From Pectobacterium aroidearum (GTDB lineage: Bacteria > Pseudomonadota > Gammaproteobacteria > Enterobacterales > Enterobacteriaceae): a DNA stretch of 64,000 bases. The notes under the pieces were generated by a model. The model saw only the letters and a list, made by a program, of their open reading frames with translations, did no database searches and was not told the origin of the DNA. Each line of letters starts with the position of its first letter. Position 1 is the first letter of the stretch. The DNA lies in assembly GCF_041228105.1 (NCBI RefSeq), contig NZ_CP166097.1, positions 2,976,001 to 3,040,000 on the forward strand, given 5' to 3'. The translations under genes and the position numbers were made by a program. Of the stretch, positions 10,122 through 21,000 are shown one piece after another.

Positions 10122-11522
10122 ATGAGCGTAGTGCCTGTAGTCGATGTACTGCAAGGCCGTGTCGCCGTTGACAGCGAAGTCACCGTGCGCGGCTGGGTAC
10201 GTACCCGGAGAGATTCTAAAGCCGGTATCTCCTTTATCGCCGTTTATGACGGCTCCTGCTTTAATCCATTACAGGCTGTCGTTAATAATAATCTCTCCAA
10301 TTATCAGGATGACGTGCTGCGTCTGACCACTGGTTGCTCCGTAGAAATCACCGGTAACGTCGTCGCTTCTCCGGGTGAAGGCCAGAGCTTCGAGCTGCAA
10401 GCAACCAACGTCAACGTCGTCGGCTGGGTTGACGATCCCGATACTTATCCGATGGCGGCAAAGCGTCACAGCATCGAATACCTGCGTGAAGTCGCCCACC
10501 TGCGTCCGCGCACCAACCTGATCGGCGCCGTTGCGCGCGTTCGTCATACGCTGGCGCAGGCCATTCACCGTTTCTTCCACGAGAACGGCTACTTCTGGGT
10601 ATCTACCCCGCTGATTACCGCATCCGATACCGAAGGCGCGGGTGAAATGTTCCGCGTATCTACTCTCGATCTGGAAAACCTGCCGCGTACTGAACAAGGT
10701 AAAGTGGATTTCAGCGAAGACTTCTTCGGTAAAGAAGCGTTCCTGACCGTATCTGGTCAGTTGAATGGCGAAACCTACGCCTGTGCACTGTCCAACGTGT
10801 ATACCTTTGGCCCTACGTTCCGTGCGGAAAACTCTAACACCAGCCGCCATCTGGCTGAGTTTTGGATGATCGAACCGGAAGTCGCGTTTGCCACATTGGA
10901 TGACGTCGCGGGTCTGGCTGAGAACCTGCTGAAATATGTTTTCCAGGCCGTACTGAACGAGCGTGCCGATGATATGGCGTTTTTTGCCGAGCGCGTAGAT
11001 AAAGAAGCCATCACGCGACTGGAAAAATTCGTCAGCTCCGATTTCGCCCAGGTGGATTACACCGATGCCGTCGAGATCCTGCTTAACTGTGGGAAGCAAT
11101 TCGAGAACCCGGTTTATTGGGGCGTTGACCTCTCCTCCGAACATGAACGTTATCTGGCGGAACAACACTTCAAAGCACCGGTTGTCGTTAAAAACTACCC
11201 GAAAGACATCAAAGCCTTCTACATGCGTATGAATGACGACGGTAAGACTGTTGCCGCGATGGATGTTCTGGCGCCGGGAATCGGTGAAATCATCGGTGGC
11301 TCTCAGCGTGAAGAGCGTCTGGCAGAGTTGGATAGCCGTCTGGAAGAGATGGGACTGAATAAAGAAGACTACTGGTGGTATCGTGATTTACGTCGTTACG
11401 GCACCATTCCTCATTCCGGTTTCGGTTTAGGTTTTGAGCGCCTGATTGCCTATGTTACCGGTGTACAAAATGTGCGCGATGTGATTCCTTTCCCACGCAC
11501 ACCGAGAAACGCCAGTTTCTAA
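10122..11522 (+). CDS. asnS: Asparaginyl-tRNA synthetase
   Basis: A 466-residue class IIb aminoacyl-tRNA synthetase. An N-terminal OB-fold anticodon-binding domain (about residues 1-115) precedes the catalytic domain, with motif 2 ([16 protein letters not shown]) and motif 3 ([10 protein letters not shown]). Length equals the E. coli enzyme. The ribosome-binding site AAAGAGAG is upstream of ATG 10122. A strong intrinsic terminator follows, so it is likely transcribed alone. Confidence 0.98.
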   Translation: MSVVPVVDVLQGRVAVDSEVTVRGWVRTRRDSKAGISFIAVYDGSCFNPLQAVVNNNLSNYQDDVLRLTTGCSVEITGNVVASPGEGQSFELQATNVNVVGWVDDPDTYPMAAKRHSIEYLREVAHLRPRTNLIGAVARVRHTLAQAIHRFFHENGYFWVSTPLITASDTEGAGEMFRVSTLDLENLPRTEQGKVDFSEDFFGKEAFLTVSGQLNGETYACALSNVYTFGPTFRAENSNTSRHLAEFWMIEPEVAFATLDDVAGLAENLLKYVFQAVLNERADDMAFFAERVDKEAITRLEKFVSSDFAQVDYTDAVEILLNCGKQFENPVYWGVDLSSEHERYLAEQHFKAPVVVKNYPKDIKAFYMRMNDDGKTVAAMDVLAPGIGEIIGGSQREERLAELDSRLEEMGLNKEDYWWYRDLRRYGTIPHSGFGLGFERLIAYVTGVQNVRDVIPFPRTPRNASF

Positions 11523-11561
11523 ATAAAAATTTAATATAAGTAAAACAAATATGTAGAAAAG

Positions 11562-11590
11562 AAGAGTCGGGTTTCCCGGCTCTTTTTTTT
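11562..11590 (+). terminator. asnS intrinsic terminator
   Basis: A 10-bp stem AAGAGTCGGG / CCCGGCTCTT with a TTT loop, followed by a run of T, 40 bases after the asnS stop. Confidence 0.9.
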
Positions 11591-11624
11591 TAATTTTTGT
11601 TATGTCTCACAAAGTTCCCTGAAA

Positions 11625-11690
11625 TTTACATTTAGACACATATTATTTCCATTTGTTACTCGATTACGAAGTTTGTAGCATCTTTAGGGT
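11625..11690 (+). promoter_or_regulatory. OmpR-binding region of ompF
   Basis: Tandem elements TTTACATTTAGACACATATT, TTTCCATTTGTTACTCG and AGTTTGTAGCATC correspond in order and spacing to the F1-F2-F3 OmpR sites known upstream of E. coli ompF. They lie 130-190 bases before the start codon. The -10 probably lies around 11711, just before the conserved CAGACACAGGAAGACACC. The assignment is by recalled similarity to E. coli and not by a computed alignment. Confidence 0.65.
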
Positions 11691-11725
11691 GGATTAACTA
11701 GCGAGTGAATGGAAAACTGCGTTCA

Positions 11726-11820
11726 GACACAGGAAGACACCAAACTTTCAGGAATAGTTCCGTAAAGAATTATTTATGGCAGTGGCAGGTGTCTAAATAA
11801 CACCAATGAGGGTAATAATG
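11726..11820 (+). promoter_or_regulatory. ompF 5' leader with putative MicF target
   Basis: The leader keeps blocks of the E. coli ompF leader: AAGACACCAAACTTTCA, AATAGTTCCGTAAA, GGCAGTGGCAGGTGTC and ATGAGGGTAATAATGATG. In E. coli the antisense RNA MicF pairs across the last two blocks and the start codon. The E. coli spacer between the Shine-Dalgarno region and ATGATG is shorter here. Confidence 0.55.
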
Positions 11821-12876
11821 ATGAAACGCAACATTCTTGCAGTAGTAATCCCAGCTCTGTTAGTCGCGGGCGCAGCCAACGCAGCAGAAATCTATAATAA
11901 AGACGCTAACAAGCTGGATCTGACTGGTCGTGTACACGCGGGTTATGCATTCAAGAACCAAAGTGCAGAAAACGAAGACAACACCTATGCTCGTCTGGGT
12001 TTTAAAGGCCAGACTCAGATCACTAGCGACCTGACTGGTTACGGTACTTTCGAATACCAATTCGATGGTAACAATGCTGAAGAAAATAATGCAGGTGAAG
12101 GCAAAACCCGTAAAGCATTTGCTGGTCTGAAATTTGGTGATTTCGGTTCTTTCGACTACGGTCGTAACACTGGCGTAGCTTACAACGGTCTGGCTTATAC
12201 CGACGTACTGCCAGAAAACGGCGGCGACAGCAGCGTTACCGATACCCTGACTGGTCGTGTCAGCAGCGCAGCAACCTATAACACCTCTAACTTCTTTGGT
12301 CTGGTTGACAATTTAGGTTTCGGTCTGCAATACGTTGCCAAAAATGAAAGCGGTACTCGTATCGATCGCAGCCACGGTGATGCATGGGCAACCTCCCTGT
12401 CCTATGACACTGATTTTGGTGTAGGTGTTGTTGCTTCTTATGGCTCTCAAGAGCGTACCGCTGCTCAGCGCACTTCAACAGCTGGCGGTGAGCGCGCAGA
12501 CGTATGGGCTACTGGTCTGAAATATGACGCGAACAATGTCTATGTTGCAGCAACTTACGGTGAAGGCCGTAACTTCTTCAGAACTACTGGTTCTGTTTTA
12601 GCTGACGAAAGTAAAGTTTTTGAAGTAGTTGCACAGTACAACTTTGATTTTGGTTTAACTCCAACTCTGGCTTACGTTTCTCGTAAAGACAAAATCAATA
12701 CTAATGTGAACGCAAACGACTACGGCGTTAAATATGCAAGCGTTGGCGCAACCTATGCATTCAACAAAAACTTCTCTACCTATGTTGAATATGACATCAG
12801 TCTGCTTGATAAAAACAACGCATACGGTCTCGAAAACAACGACCGTGTAGACGTTGGTGTTGTTTACCAGTTCTAA
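11818..12876 (+). CDS. ompF: Outer-membrane general porin OmpF
   Basis: A 352-residue trimeric beta-barrel porin for diffusion of small hydrophilic solutes. The signal peptide MMKRNILAVVIPALLVAGAANA is cleaved before AEIYNKD, and the chain ends in the C-terminal Phe (VGVVYQF) read by the BAM complex. The constriction-loop motif is PENGGD, where E. coli has PEFGGD. I chose ATG 11818, preceded by GAGGGTAATA, over the in-frame ATG 11806, because it restores the E. coli start MMKRNIL. The position between asnS and aspC is that of E. coli ompF. It is flanked by OmpR boxes and a terminator. Confidence 0.93.
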   Translation: MMKRNILAVVIPALLVAGAANAAEIYNKDANKLDLTGRVHAGYAFKNQSAENEDNTYARLGFKGQTQITSDLTGYGTFEYQFDGNNAEENNAGEGKTRKAFAGLKFGDFGSFDYGRNTGVAYNGLAYTDVLPENGGDSSVTDTLTGRVSSAATYNTSNFFGLVDNLGFGLQYVAKNESGTRIDRSHGDAWATSLSYDTDFGVGVVASYGSQERTAAQRTSTAGGERADVWATGLKYDANNVYVAATYGEGRNFFRTTGSVLADESKVFEVVAQYNFDFGLTPTLAYVSRKDKINTNVNANDYGVKYASVGATYAFNKNFSTYVEYDISLLDKNNAYGLENNDRVDVGVVYQF

Positions 12877-13189
12877 GTTGTCGCAGCATAACGTAACGAG
12901 TTAATCGTTCGTATTGCATGAAAGACAGAGCCTCGGCTCTGTCTTTTTTATTGCGTACTCAACAGCACCTTACGAGCCGCCGTCAGCGATGGTGAAAACA
13001 CGCCTCACATTTTTTGCTTCAGCTTTACGCCACGCTGCGCCAATTATTCTCGTCTAGCCAGTCTTTTATTTCGTCTCTCTCCTCCTCCCTGTTATTTCCC
13101 TTTCTTTTTGACATCAACGGTTGGCAAAGCCTTTTACTGACGGTACTCTGAGAATTCTTATTTCATCTCAGTTATGGAACATTCTGGCA
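12877..13189 (+). promoter_or_regulatory. Gap between ompF and aspC
   Basis: After the ompF terminator this 313-base gap is pyrimidine-rich and has no supportable ORF. TTGACA at 13108-13113 is a perfect -35; the -10 is ambiguous (TTTACT, about 19 bases on). This is the likely aspC promoter. Confidence 0.4.
12921..12949 (+). terminator. ompF intrinsic terminator
   Basis: A near-perfect stem AAAGACAGAG / CTCTGTCTTT with a CCTCGG loop running into six T, 45 bases after the ompF stop. Confidence 0.9.
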
Positions 13190-14380
13190 ATGTTTGAAAA
13201 TATCTCTGCCGCACCGGCCGATCCTATTCTCGGGCTGACCGATCTTTTCCGCGCCGATGACCGCGTGAATAAAATCAATCTGGGTATTGGTGTCTATAAA
13301 GATGAAACCGGTAAAACTCCGGTTCTGACCAGCGTAAAAAAAGCAGAACAGTATCTGCTGGAAAATGAAACCACCAAAAACTATCTGGGCATTGACGGTC
13401 TGCCAGCATTCGGTCAGTGCACACAGGAGCTATTGTTTGGCAAGCAGAATGCCATCATTGCCGACAAACGTGCCCGTACGGCGCAAACCCCAGGCGGAAC
13501 GGGTGCATTGCGCGTAGCGGCGGATTTCATTGCCAATCAGACATCTGCAAAGCGCATTTGGATCAGCAACCCAACCTGGCCAAATCACAATAACGTCTTC
13601 TCTGCCGTCGGTTTGGAAGTGTGCCAGTACGACTACTACGATGCAGCGAACCATGCGCTGGATTTTGATGGCTTGCTGAACAGCCTGAATGCCGCCAAAG
13701 CGGGCGACGTGGTACTGTTCCACGGCTGCTGCCATAACCCAACCGGTATCGATCCTACAGCTGAGCAGTGGGCTACGTTGGCTGAGCTGTCGATAGCGAA
13801 AGGCTGGCTGCCGCTGTTTGACTTCGCCTATCAGGGCTTTGCCCGCGGCCTCGAAGAAGATGCAGAAGGTCTGCGCATTTTCGCCGCGAAGCACGATGAA
13901 CTGATCGTATGCAGCTCGTACTCTAAAAACTTCGGTTTGTACAATGAGCGCGTCGGTGCCTGCACGCTGGTTGCTGCCGATGCCGCAACGGCAGATAAAG
14001 CATTCAGTCAGGTGAAAGCTGCTATTCGCGCAAACTACTCTAACCCGCCGTCACACGGTGCGACCGTTGTGGCTACCATTCTGGGCAACGACGCGCTGAA
14101 AACCATTTGGGTGCAGGAATTAACGGCGATGCGTGAGCGCATTCAGCGTATGCGTCAGCTGTTCGTTAATACCTTGCAGGAAAAAGGCGCACAGCAGGAT
14201 TTCTCCTTCATCATCGACCAGAATGGGATGTTCTCATTCAGTGGCCTGACCAAAGAGCAGGTTCTGCGTCTGCGTGACGAATTCGGCGTTTATGCGGTGA
14301 ACTCTGGCCGTATCAACGTTGCGGGAATGACGCCGGAAAATATGGCTCCGCTCTGCGAAGCGATTGTTGCCGTGCTCTAA
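13190..14380 (+). CDS. aspC: Aspartate aminotransferase
   Basis: A 396-residue PLP aminotransferase interconverting aspartate/2-oxoglutarate and oxaloacetate/glutamate. The Schiff-base lysine lies in [17 protein letters not shown], and the cofactor-binding NPTWPNH and CCHNPTG segments are present. The frame is open upstream to 13121, but ATG 13190 gives [16 protein letters not shown] and exactly the E. coli length. Flanked by terminators, so probably monocistronic. Confidence 0.97.
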   Translation: MFENISAAPADPILGLTDLFRADDRVNKINLGIGVYKDETGKTPVLTSVKKAEQYLLENETTKNYLGIDGLPAFGQCTQELLFGKQNAIIADKRARTAQTPGGTGALRVAADFIANQTSAKRIWISNPTWPNHNNVFSAVGLEVCQYDYYDAANHALDFDGLLNSLNAAKAGDVVLFHGCCHNPTGIDPTAEQWATLAELSIAKGWLPLFDFAYQGFARGLEEDAEGLRIFAAKHDELIVCSSYSKNFGLYNERVGACTLVAADAATADKAFSQVKAAIRANYSNPPSHGATVVATILGNDALKTIWVQELTAMRERIQRMRQLFVNTLQEKGAQQDFSFIIDQNGMFSFSGLTKEQVLRLRDEFGVYAVNSGRINVAGMTPENMAPLCEAIVAVL

Positions 14381-14395
14381 TCCGTTTAGCGATCA

Positions 14396-14424
14396 AAAAA
14401 GCCGACACAGTGTGTCGGCTTTTT
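14396..14424 (+). terminator. aspC/gloC bidirectional terminator
   Basis: A stem AAAAAGCCGACACA / TGTGTCGGCTTTTT with A and T tracts on opposite sides, between convergent aspC and gloC. It should work on both strands. Confidence 0.9.
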
Positions 14425-14459
14425 CATTTATACCCTTTTGCTGATAAAGGGAGCGGACA

Positions 14460-15107
14460 CTACCAAATCGCGGCATCTTCACGCAGGAAAGGGTTCGTTT
14501 TGCGCTCATGTCCTAACGTTGACATCGGGCCGTGCCCTGGAATAAACGTCACATCGTCACCCAGCGGCAGCAGCTTATTCTTGATGGATGCAATCAGCGC
14601 CTGATGATCGCCCTGTGGAAAATCGGTACGCCCTACACCACCGTTGAAAATGACATCCCCTACCTGTGCCAGGCGCGATTCTGCATCAAAGAAAACGATA
14701 TGGCCGGGTGTATGACCAGGACAGTGGAAAACCGCCAGCGTGGTTTCCCCCAGATTGACCTCATCACCTTCCTGTAGCCAACGCGATGGTGTCAGCGGTG
14801 CGCACTCTTCCAGGCCAAACATCCGGCTCTGTGCCGGTAGCCCTTCCAGCCAGAATGCATCTTCAATCTGCGGGCCAATAATCGCAACCTGATAGTGTTC
14901 GGCCAATTCCGCCGCCGCACCAACGTGATCCAAATGACCATGTGTTAACAGAATCTGCTTAACCGAAATCCCTGCATCCGCAACGGCGCGTTTGATTTTT
15001 TCTGCATCGCCACCGGGATCGACAATCGCCGCTTCATTCGTTTTTTCACACCATAACAACGTACAATTCTGGCTAAATGCTGTCACTGGGACAATTTGAT
15101 ATTTCAT
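14460..15107 (-). CDS. gloC: Type II hydroxyacylglutathione hydrolase GloC (YcbL)
   Basis: A 215-residue metallo-beta-lactamase-fold hydrolase, a secondary glyoxalase II hydrolysing S-lactoylglutathione. The metal motif THGHLDH (about residue 56), the later histidines in [10 protein letters not shown] and the C-terminal PGHGP are present. Length equals E. coli YcbL. The order gloC-mepK-ldtD on one strand is conserved in E. coli, although the roles of the neighbours in peptidoglycan are unrelated to glyoxal metabolism. Confidence 0.93.
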   Translation of the reverse strand: MKYQIVPVTAFSQNCTLLWCEKTNEAAIVDPGGDAEKIKRAVADAGISVKQILLTHGHLDHVGAAAELAEHYQVAIIGPQIEDAFWLEGLPAQSRMFGLEECAPLTPSRWLQEGDEVNLGETTLAVFHCPGHTPGHIVFFDAESRLAQVGDVIFNGGVGRTDFPQGDHQALIASIKNKLLPLGDDVTFIPGHGPMSTLGHERKTNPFLREDAAIW

Positions 15108-15188
15108 ATCACTCCATGTTGAATAAACTGAGCGGCTCGCGATGTATTCGCGAACCGTCTCAGAAAAATGTCATGCTGCGGTAGCGAC

Positions 15189-15737
15189 TTACCAGGTGCG
15201 GACCGGGCCGGTATCGATGTGAACGAAATCACTGCGCGGATAGTAGCCAACCCCACCTGCACGCATCTTCATCGCCGCTTTACGAATGTTGGCCAGTTGA
15301 ACGCCTTCAATATGAAAATCCATCGCCTGCCCTTTCGTGTGATAGCTCTGCTTTGCCACACCTCTGCTATGCGCACGTAATTCATTATTCGTATCAATTG
15401 CGCGATAACCGGAAATCAGCTGTACAGGCTTATTGGTGCCCAGCATGACCTGTAAGCGATAGAGCTGATCGAAAAGTTGGGGATCAATCGTTTTGATTTT
15501 ATTGGCGCGATAATCGCGGAAAAAGTGATTCAGGCGGGAGAGTTCTGATTTGTTATACCGTTTGCCATCAAAAAATTCCGTTTTTAGCCGCTCTCCGGTA
15601 TTCAGATTGTCTAGCGTTAAAATTCGTGGTCGGGGCGTAGATAACGTTGCAAATGCCTGACCGGGAAGCAGTGCGATACCAAACGCGGCACCACCCAGTG
15701 CAAGCCACTTACGGCGATGGTTGTCAATGTGATCCAT
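15189..15737 (-). CDS. mepK: Murein endopeptidase MepK (YcbK), Tat-exported
   Basis: A 182-residue periplasmic zinc endopeptidase of the M15-like DUF882 family that cleaves 3-3 and 4-3 peptidoglycan cross-links. A twin-arginine signal (NHRRKWLALGG, then a hydrophobic stretch to AFA) predicts Tat export. The metal ligands are in SYHTKGQAMDFHI and DFVHIDTG. It lies downstream of ldtD, the enzyme that makes 3-3 cross-links, so maker and breaker are neighbours, as in E. coli. Confidence 0.93.
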   Translation of the reverse strand: MDHIDNHRRKWLALGGAAFGIALLPGQAFATLSTPRPRILTLDNLNTGERLKTEFFDGKRYNKSELSRLNHFFRDYRANKIKTIDPQLFDQLYRLQVMLGTNKPVQLISGYRAIDTNNELRAHSRGVAKQSYHTKGQAMDFHIEGVQLANIRKAAMKMRAGGVGYYPRSDFVHIDTGPVRTW

Positions 15738-15916
15738 AGAACGAGTACCCTGGCTAAAATAACGGTATAAAAGGAGGCAAAAAACGCACCGCCTTGAACC
15801 TTAACTGCCAGAGAAAAGTGAGTCAACCCGCTTTGCTTACGGGTTTGCGGGAGATCGCATCAATCCCCCGCAAAACGATAAAATACCAATACGACTAATG
15901 CCCGTATTTTCAATAC

Positions 15917-17647
15917 TTACTGAAGCAATAACCCTGCTTTGGAGAGGACTTTCGTCCCGGCTCGGGCAGTATCATCATAATTGTAAATATCTGTGCGGAA
16001 TTGAGGCCTACCATCTTCCGCTACCCACGCTGTCAGATAATAGAGATTAACCGGAATTCGGTGCTTCATTGAAACAAAGGTCGTGTTCCCCTGATCCAGC
16101 ATGGAAGAAATTCGACTATTATTCCATCCCGCATCCTGCAATAGCATGCTAGCCAATTCCGATGCCTTATTGACCCGCACACAGCCGGAACTCAGCGCCC
16201 GAATATCACGCTGGAACAGGTTGTGATTGGGCGTATCGTGCAGATAAATCGCTTCCGAATTTGGCATATTGAATTTATAGCGCCCCAGCGAGTTGTTCGC
16301 GCCAGGAGCCTGACGTAAGCGATAGGGGAAACGCTCTGGTGACACAATCTGCCAATCGATCATCGATGGATCAATCACTTCCGCATCCTGACTCCAGCCG
16401 GACAACACCGTATAGCCATGACGCTGTAGATAACCAGGATCGCGTACTACTTTAGGAATGATATCCTGTCGAATCAGCGTAGTAGGGACATTCCACGGTG
16501 GATTGACCACCACGTTATACAGCGAACTACTCATCAACGGCGTCTTACGCTTGGGCTGTCCAACAATAACGCGTGACGATAAGCGTTCAGCGCCGTCCTG
16601 ATAATAGATCAGCGAATAATTGGGGATATTCACCATAATACCGGTGTGAACATTATCCGGCAGCAGGCGCAGGCGTTGAATATTCAGCGCCAGCAGCGTC
16701 GCGCGCATTTGGGGGGAAACATTGAGCCAATCACGAGTACGCTTACCAATAACGCCGTCGTCCTCCAGCCCTTGCCAATGTTGGAAGCGTTTCACCGCTT
16801 CAACCAGTTCACCCGTGTAGATCGCAGCCCCACTCTCGACCAACGGAGACTCGCCTGCCGGTATCGTCGTCGCGGCGGTATTTTCGTTAAACAGCGTAAT
16901 GCTCTCCGTTGACGACAGCATGCCAGTACGCTGCAGAATTTCACGCAGTACTGCCAGCTCTCGGCTCTGCTGTTCCGGACGCAGAGATTCCGTCAAATTC
17001 AGACTCGGCCACGGGCGATTGTCCGTCAGCATCGTCTTCAGCGCCTCATGCATTTTGGCGTACTGTGAATGCTGCGGTGCCAGCGAAACCACATAGGCCG
17101 CGCTGGTGCCGGATTTTACGGCCTGTTGCCATTGAGAAACGATATTCAACGCAGGCGATTGCAGACGATAAGGTACGCTGCTGTACAGCCAATCATTGCC
17201 GTTACGCTCCACGCCAGAAACAAACTGCAAATAACCCAGCATTGCATCCGATAGCACGACATCGCGCGCAAATCCGGTCAATTGCGGATCGGTCAGCCAA
17301 GTCACCCACGTGGTGAACTGCGGCTGTACGCCCGCTATCGCCAATTCGGCAAGCTGCTGTTGAAACTGTTGCACCGCGCGATTATCCGCCCACATCGGTT
17401 GCATCTGATGTTGGGCATAAAGCGATGATAAATCAGAGAGATAATGTACCGACACGCCGTGCGGCAGCGCTGAAAGAAGCCCTGCACGACTCTTTTCTAC
17501 AGAAACTGCACCCGAGCTTTGCGATAAGCCAGATATCACCGTCGGAGATGCTGCCAGCACCGAAAACGAAGGAGACAGGCTTCCGACCCAAATACAACCC
17601 ACGCGCAACAGCAGCCTGACCATTTTTCGTTTATGTAACAACAACAT
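15917..17647 (-). CDS. ldtD: L,D-transpeptidase LdtD (YcbB)
   Basis: A 576-residue periplasmic enzyme that forms 3-3 (mDAP-mDAP) peptidoglycan cross-links, important under envelope stress. An N-terminal signal/anchor ([20 protein letters not shown]) precedes a scaffold region, a peptidoglycan-binding domain ([17 protein letters not shown], near residue 290) and a YkuD domain with catalytic Cys in SSGCVRV and His in YLHDTPN. It is about 40 residues shorter than E. coli LdtD (615). The annotated start has an in-frame alternative ATG at 17623 (MVRLLL), which would remove the charged leader MLLLHKRK. Confidence 0.93.
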   Translation of the reverse strand: MLLLHKRKMVRLLLRVGCIWVGSLSPSFSVLAASPTVISGLSQSSGAVSVEKSRAGLLSALPHGVSVHYLSDLSSLYAQHQMQPMWADNRAVQQFQQQLAELAIAGVQPQFTTWVTWLTDPQLTGFARDVVLSDAMLGYLQFVSGVERNGNDWLYSSVPYRLQSPALNIVSQWQQAVKSGTSAAYVVSLAPQHSQYAKMHEALKTMLTDNRPWPSLNLTESLRPEQQSRELAVLREILQRTGMLSSTESITLFNENTAATTIPAGESPLVESGAAIYTGELVEAVKRFQHWQGLEDDGVIGKRTRDWLNVSPQMRATLLALNIQRLRLLPDNVHTGIMVNIPNYSLIYYQDGAERLSSRVIVGQPKRKTPLMSSSLYNVVVNPPWNVPTTLIRQDIIPKVVRDPGYLQRHGYTVLSGWSQDAEVIDPSMIDWQIVSPERFPYRLRQAPGANNSLGRYKFNMPNSEAIYLHDTPNHNLFQRDIRALSSGCVRVNKASELASMLLQDAGWNNSRISSMLDQGNTTFVSMKHRIPVNLYYLTAWVAEDGRPQFRTDIYNYDDTARAGTKVLSKAGLLLQ

Positions 17648-18057
17648 CCATTTATCCCCTGTACTTATTAATCACTATGCTTTTACGACAATCCACGTTG
17701 AACATGGAAATAACAAACCGGATTCGCTCGCACTGGCGTAAACTCATTTTTTCGTTTTCCATTGTAGAAAACGATAAAGAATGAAATATGATCGTTTTTA
17801 TATCTCGCCCGTTATTCACGGTCGTCACTGTACAATATACAACCGCAAATCCTTCCGCAGCCTGCCATCGCTTTACCGTCAGTATATAAAGAGAAAAATA
17901 TTTTTGCTTCTTCTTCTGGTTATTATCTTTCGAGCTTGAGGAACTTATTCACTGTCAGCATTCTTTTTACGTAAAAATAAAGCCGCTTAAAAAAGCGGCT
18001 TTATCATTATAGAGGAAAAGAGCAGTAAGGTTTGCTGCGATACACTTTATCACTCCA
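17648..18057 (-). promoter_or_regulatory. Gap between mukB and ldtD
   Basis: A 410-base AT-rich gap with no supportable ORF. It contains the mukB terminator at its right end and presumably the ldtD promoter. An inverted repeat CGTTTTC / GAAAACG with a 7-base centre (17753-17773) lies about 105 bases upstream of ldtD and could be an operator; I cannot assign a regulator. Confidence 0.35.
17977..18004 (-). terminator. mukB operon terminator
   Basis: A 12-bp stem ATAAAGCCGCTT / AAGCGGCTTTAT (loop of about 2-4 A) lies 54 bases after the mukB stop; the minus strand continues TTTTTACG. It ends the cmoM-mukF-mukE-mukB unit. Confidence 0.85.
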
Positions 18058-21000
18058 CTATGAGGCTTGCTCCTGCGTCTCAGGGGCTTCTGCTCCAAAA
18101 CCACGCAGCCCGACCACATGGACGTGCTCATTGTTCTGGTAGACTTTACGCACCAGCTTATAGGTGGTCCCTTTCTCAGGGCTGATATTTTCCGGTGCCG
18201 CGATGACCAACTGCATTTCCAGACGATCGCACAGCTCGAATAGCGTGGCGATCGATTTGGCATCCAGACGCGCTGCCTCATCGAGGAAGAGCAGACGACA
18301 CGGAATAATATCTTTACCACGCAGGCGCTTAGACTCTTCTTCCCAGCTCTGTACCACCATGACGAGAATCGACATCCCGGTACCAATCGCTTCCCCGGTA
18401 GACAGCGCTCCACTTTCCGCTCGCAGCCAGCCATCCGCGCCACGGTTAACCTCAACTTCCATTTCAAGGTAGTTTCGGTAGTCCAGCAACTCTTCACCGA
18501 TCGTTTGCGGTGTGCGCTGTCCCATATCAATTTCAGGATTCAGGCGTTGATACAGTTTTGCCAACGCTTCCGAGAAGGTCAGGCGGTTGCTGTTAAACAG
18601 ATCCTGATGCATTTCCTGCTGTTCGGACAACACATTGAGCAGCGTGGTATGCGTTTCACGCACGTTGACGTTGAGACGAACACTCTTCACCTGACCAAAC
18701 GCTACCGCTTGCAGCCCCTGGTTCAGCATACGAATACGGTTCTGCTCACGCTGGATCGTTTTACGAATGATGTTTGCCACGCTGCGTGAGCTGATAGCCA
18801 ACATCTGTTCACGCGCCGTTAGCTCTTCAGTCAGACGGTTAAGCTCGATCTCCATCTGCTCAATCGCCTCTACCGGGTCATCAGTGCGGATAATATCCTG
18901 ACGAATACGCTCGCGCAGGTGCTGGTAAACGGCAATGTAGAACTGGATCTTGCGCTCTGGTCGCTTCGGATCTTCCGAAAGCCGCAGTACATCGCGCAGA
19001 TGTTCGTTGTCCGCCACCGCCAGACGCAGCGCCCCCAGCGCCTTATCCGACATGGAACGCAGTTCATCGCCTTCCATATACGCCAGCTCACGGCGGTGCA
19101 GACGGCGCTCAACGCCGTTGTCTTTCACCAAACGCATGACCGCACACCAGCCTGCTTTCGCAGTGACAACCTGCTCACGCATCTGGTGATAATCACGCTC
19201 CAGCTTGCGCAATTTCTTCTGCAAACTGTCCATTTCGGCTTCACAGAACGTAATCTGTTTTTCCAACTGATTACGCCGCGAGCGGTTGGTGCTTAATGCC
19301 GCATGCAGCTCATCACGACGCTGACGGGCACGTTCTTCGGCATCGGCATCCGCACGTACGCCGATATCCTGAAGCTCTTGCGTCAGCTCCTTCAGCATAT
19401 CCTGTTTGGCATCGTAAGAGCTTTTCAGCGATGCCTGAACCTGACTGTACTGTGTCAGCTGTGCCTGATGCTGGCGAAGCTGTTCGCGTGCTTTTGTCCG
19501 TTCCGCTTCAGCCAGTTCCAAACGGTGACGCAATTTGTCATTCAAGCCGGCGTTTTCACCCAGCATGCCGGCGGAATCGGCATAGCTGAAGTGTGCGCGA
19601 CGCTGCACAACCTCGGTCAATGCAAACGCCTGCTGTTTCGCCTGCCGCTGTGCGTTCTGTGCCTGAGCATAATCTTCCTGCAACTGCTCATGTTGCTGCG
19701 GGTCACTTTGCAAGACAGAAACCAGCGGTTCCAGCTTAACCAGTGTCGCTCCGTGTTGTTGAATGAAACGGGCAGACTCTTCGGTTTCATCCAGCTCCGC
19801 GCGAATCTCCTCCACGCGATCCTGTAACGTCTCGTCGCACAGCAGGCTAACACGCGGGATCAGTTTATTCAGCTGTACGCTGGCTTCTTTCGCTTGTTCA
19901 TATTGCTGACGTTGCTGCTGGTTCTCACCATCAAAGCTGGCAATCGCACGATCCAACTCGCCGCGACGGGAGCTGAGCGTACGAATTTCCGCTTCGGGAT
20001 CTTCATCAAAAACGACAGCCAGATGTGTACCGATGAACCGGCTGAAGGACTGGTGCAAACGCTGCGTTTTCTGCACGTCAAACGACAGCGTCGCGTACTG
20101 TTCGGCTAGCGCTTCGCGCTCATCACGCAGGCTCTCCAGACGCATTTCCCGCGCGGCGCGACCAAACAGCGGCACTTCAGGGAAACGGGAATAACGCCAC
20201 TGGCGCTCCGCGACTTTGACGACGACGGCACGTTCTAGTTCTTCAACGGCAAACACGCTGTCATCAAACGACTGCGGATCCCCCTCGATCAAATACAGAT
20301 CTTCCGGGCAATCTTCCAGACCAGCAAGCTGTTCACGTACCAGCGAGAGATCGGCGACCACGATGGCATGACGGGACGGGCCGTAAAGTGCCGAGAAGTA
20401 CGGCGCATCATCCAGCGTCACGTCATCATAAATTTCAGATAGCAGCACGCCGCCAAAGCGTTCCGCCAACGCGTTTAAGCGTGGGTCTTCGGAACCACCC
20501 GGCTGACTCAGTCGCTCAATCTGCGCTTCAATCTGTCGCTTGCGGCTAGCGATATCGTCACGCTCAACGGTCGTTTCACGCTCACGCTCAAGTAACTGCT
20601 GCATGAATTCCGTCACCTGACGGCTATCTTCAAACGTTTCGCCGCTTTGCTCGCTCAACTGCGTCAGCATTTCCTGAGCGGCCAGCCAGACTGGCGCACG
20701 CGTCGTCAGCTTCTGAATACGCTGCTGGATTTGCTCCAGCTCCTGACGCAGCGCCATGCGGCGTTCACCCGCTTCCGCCACCAGCGATGACAGCGTTTCG
20801 ATACGGGCATCAAGCTCTTGCTGGAGCGACTCCAGTTCTTCCGGCTGATAATCCTGACCGTTGCGCTTGCTGAAATCCTGCAATAGTCGCTCGGCATCCT
20901 GCTGTTCACGCAGGCGCTGTTCCAGTTCAGACAGGCGCATCCGTAGCGGCTGTACTCGCTCCGCCTGATAGCGTTGCGAAGAGCTGTCGCGCAGCAAATC

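Noticed and set aside
10269..11168. 299-codon minus-strand frame opposite asnS
   Set aside because: Antisense to conserved class II synthetase motifs, no ribosome-binding site, no recognisable domain.
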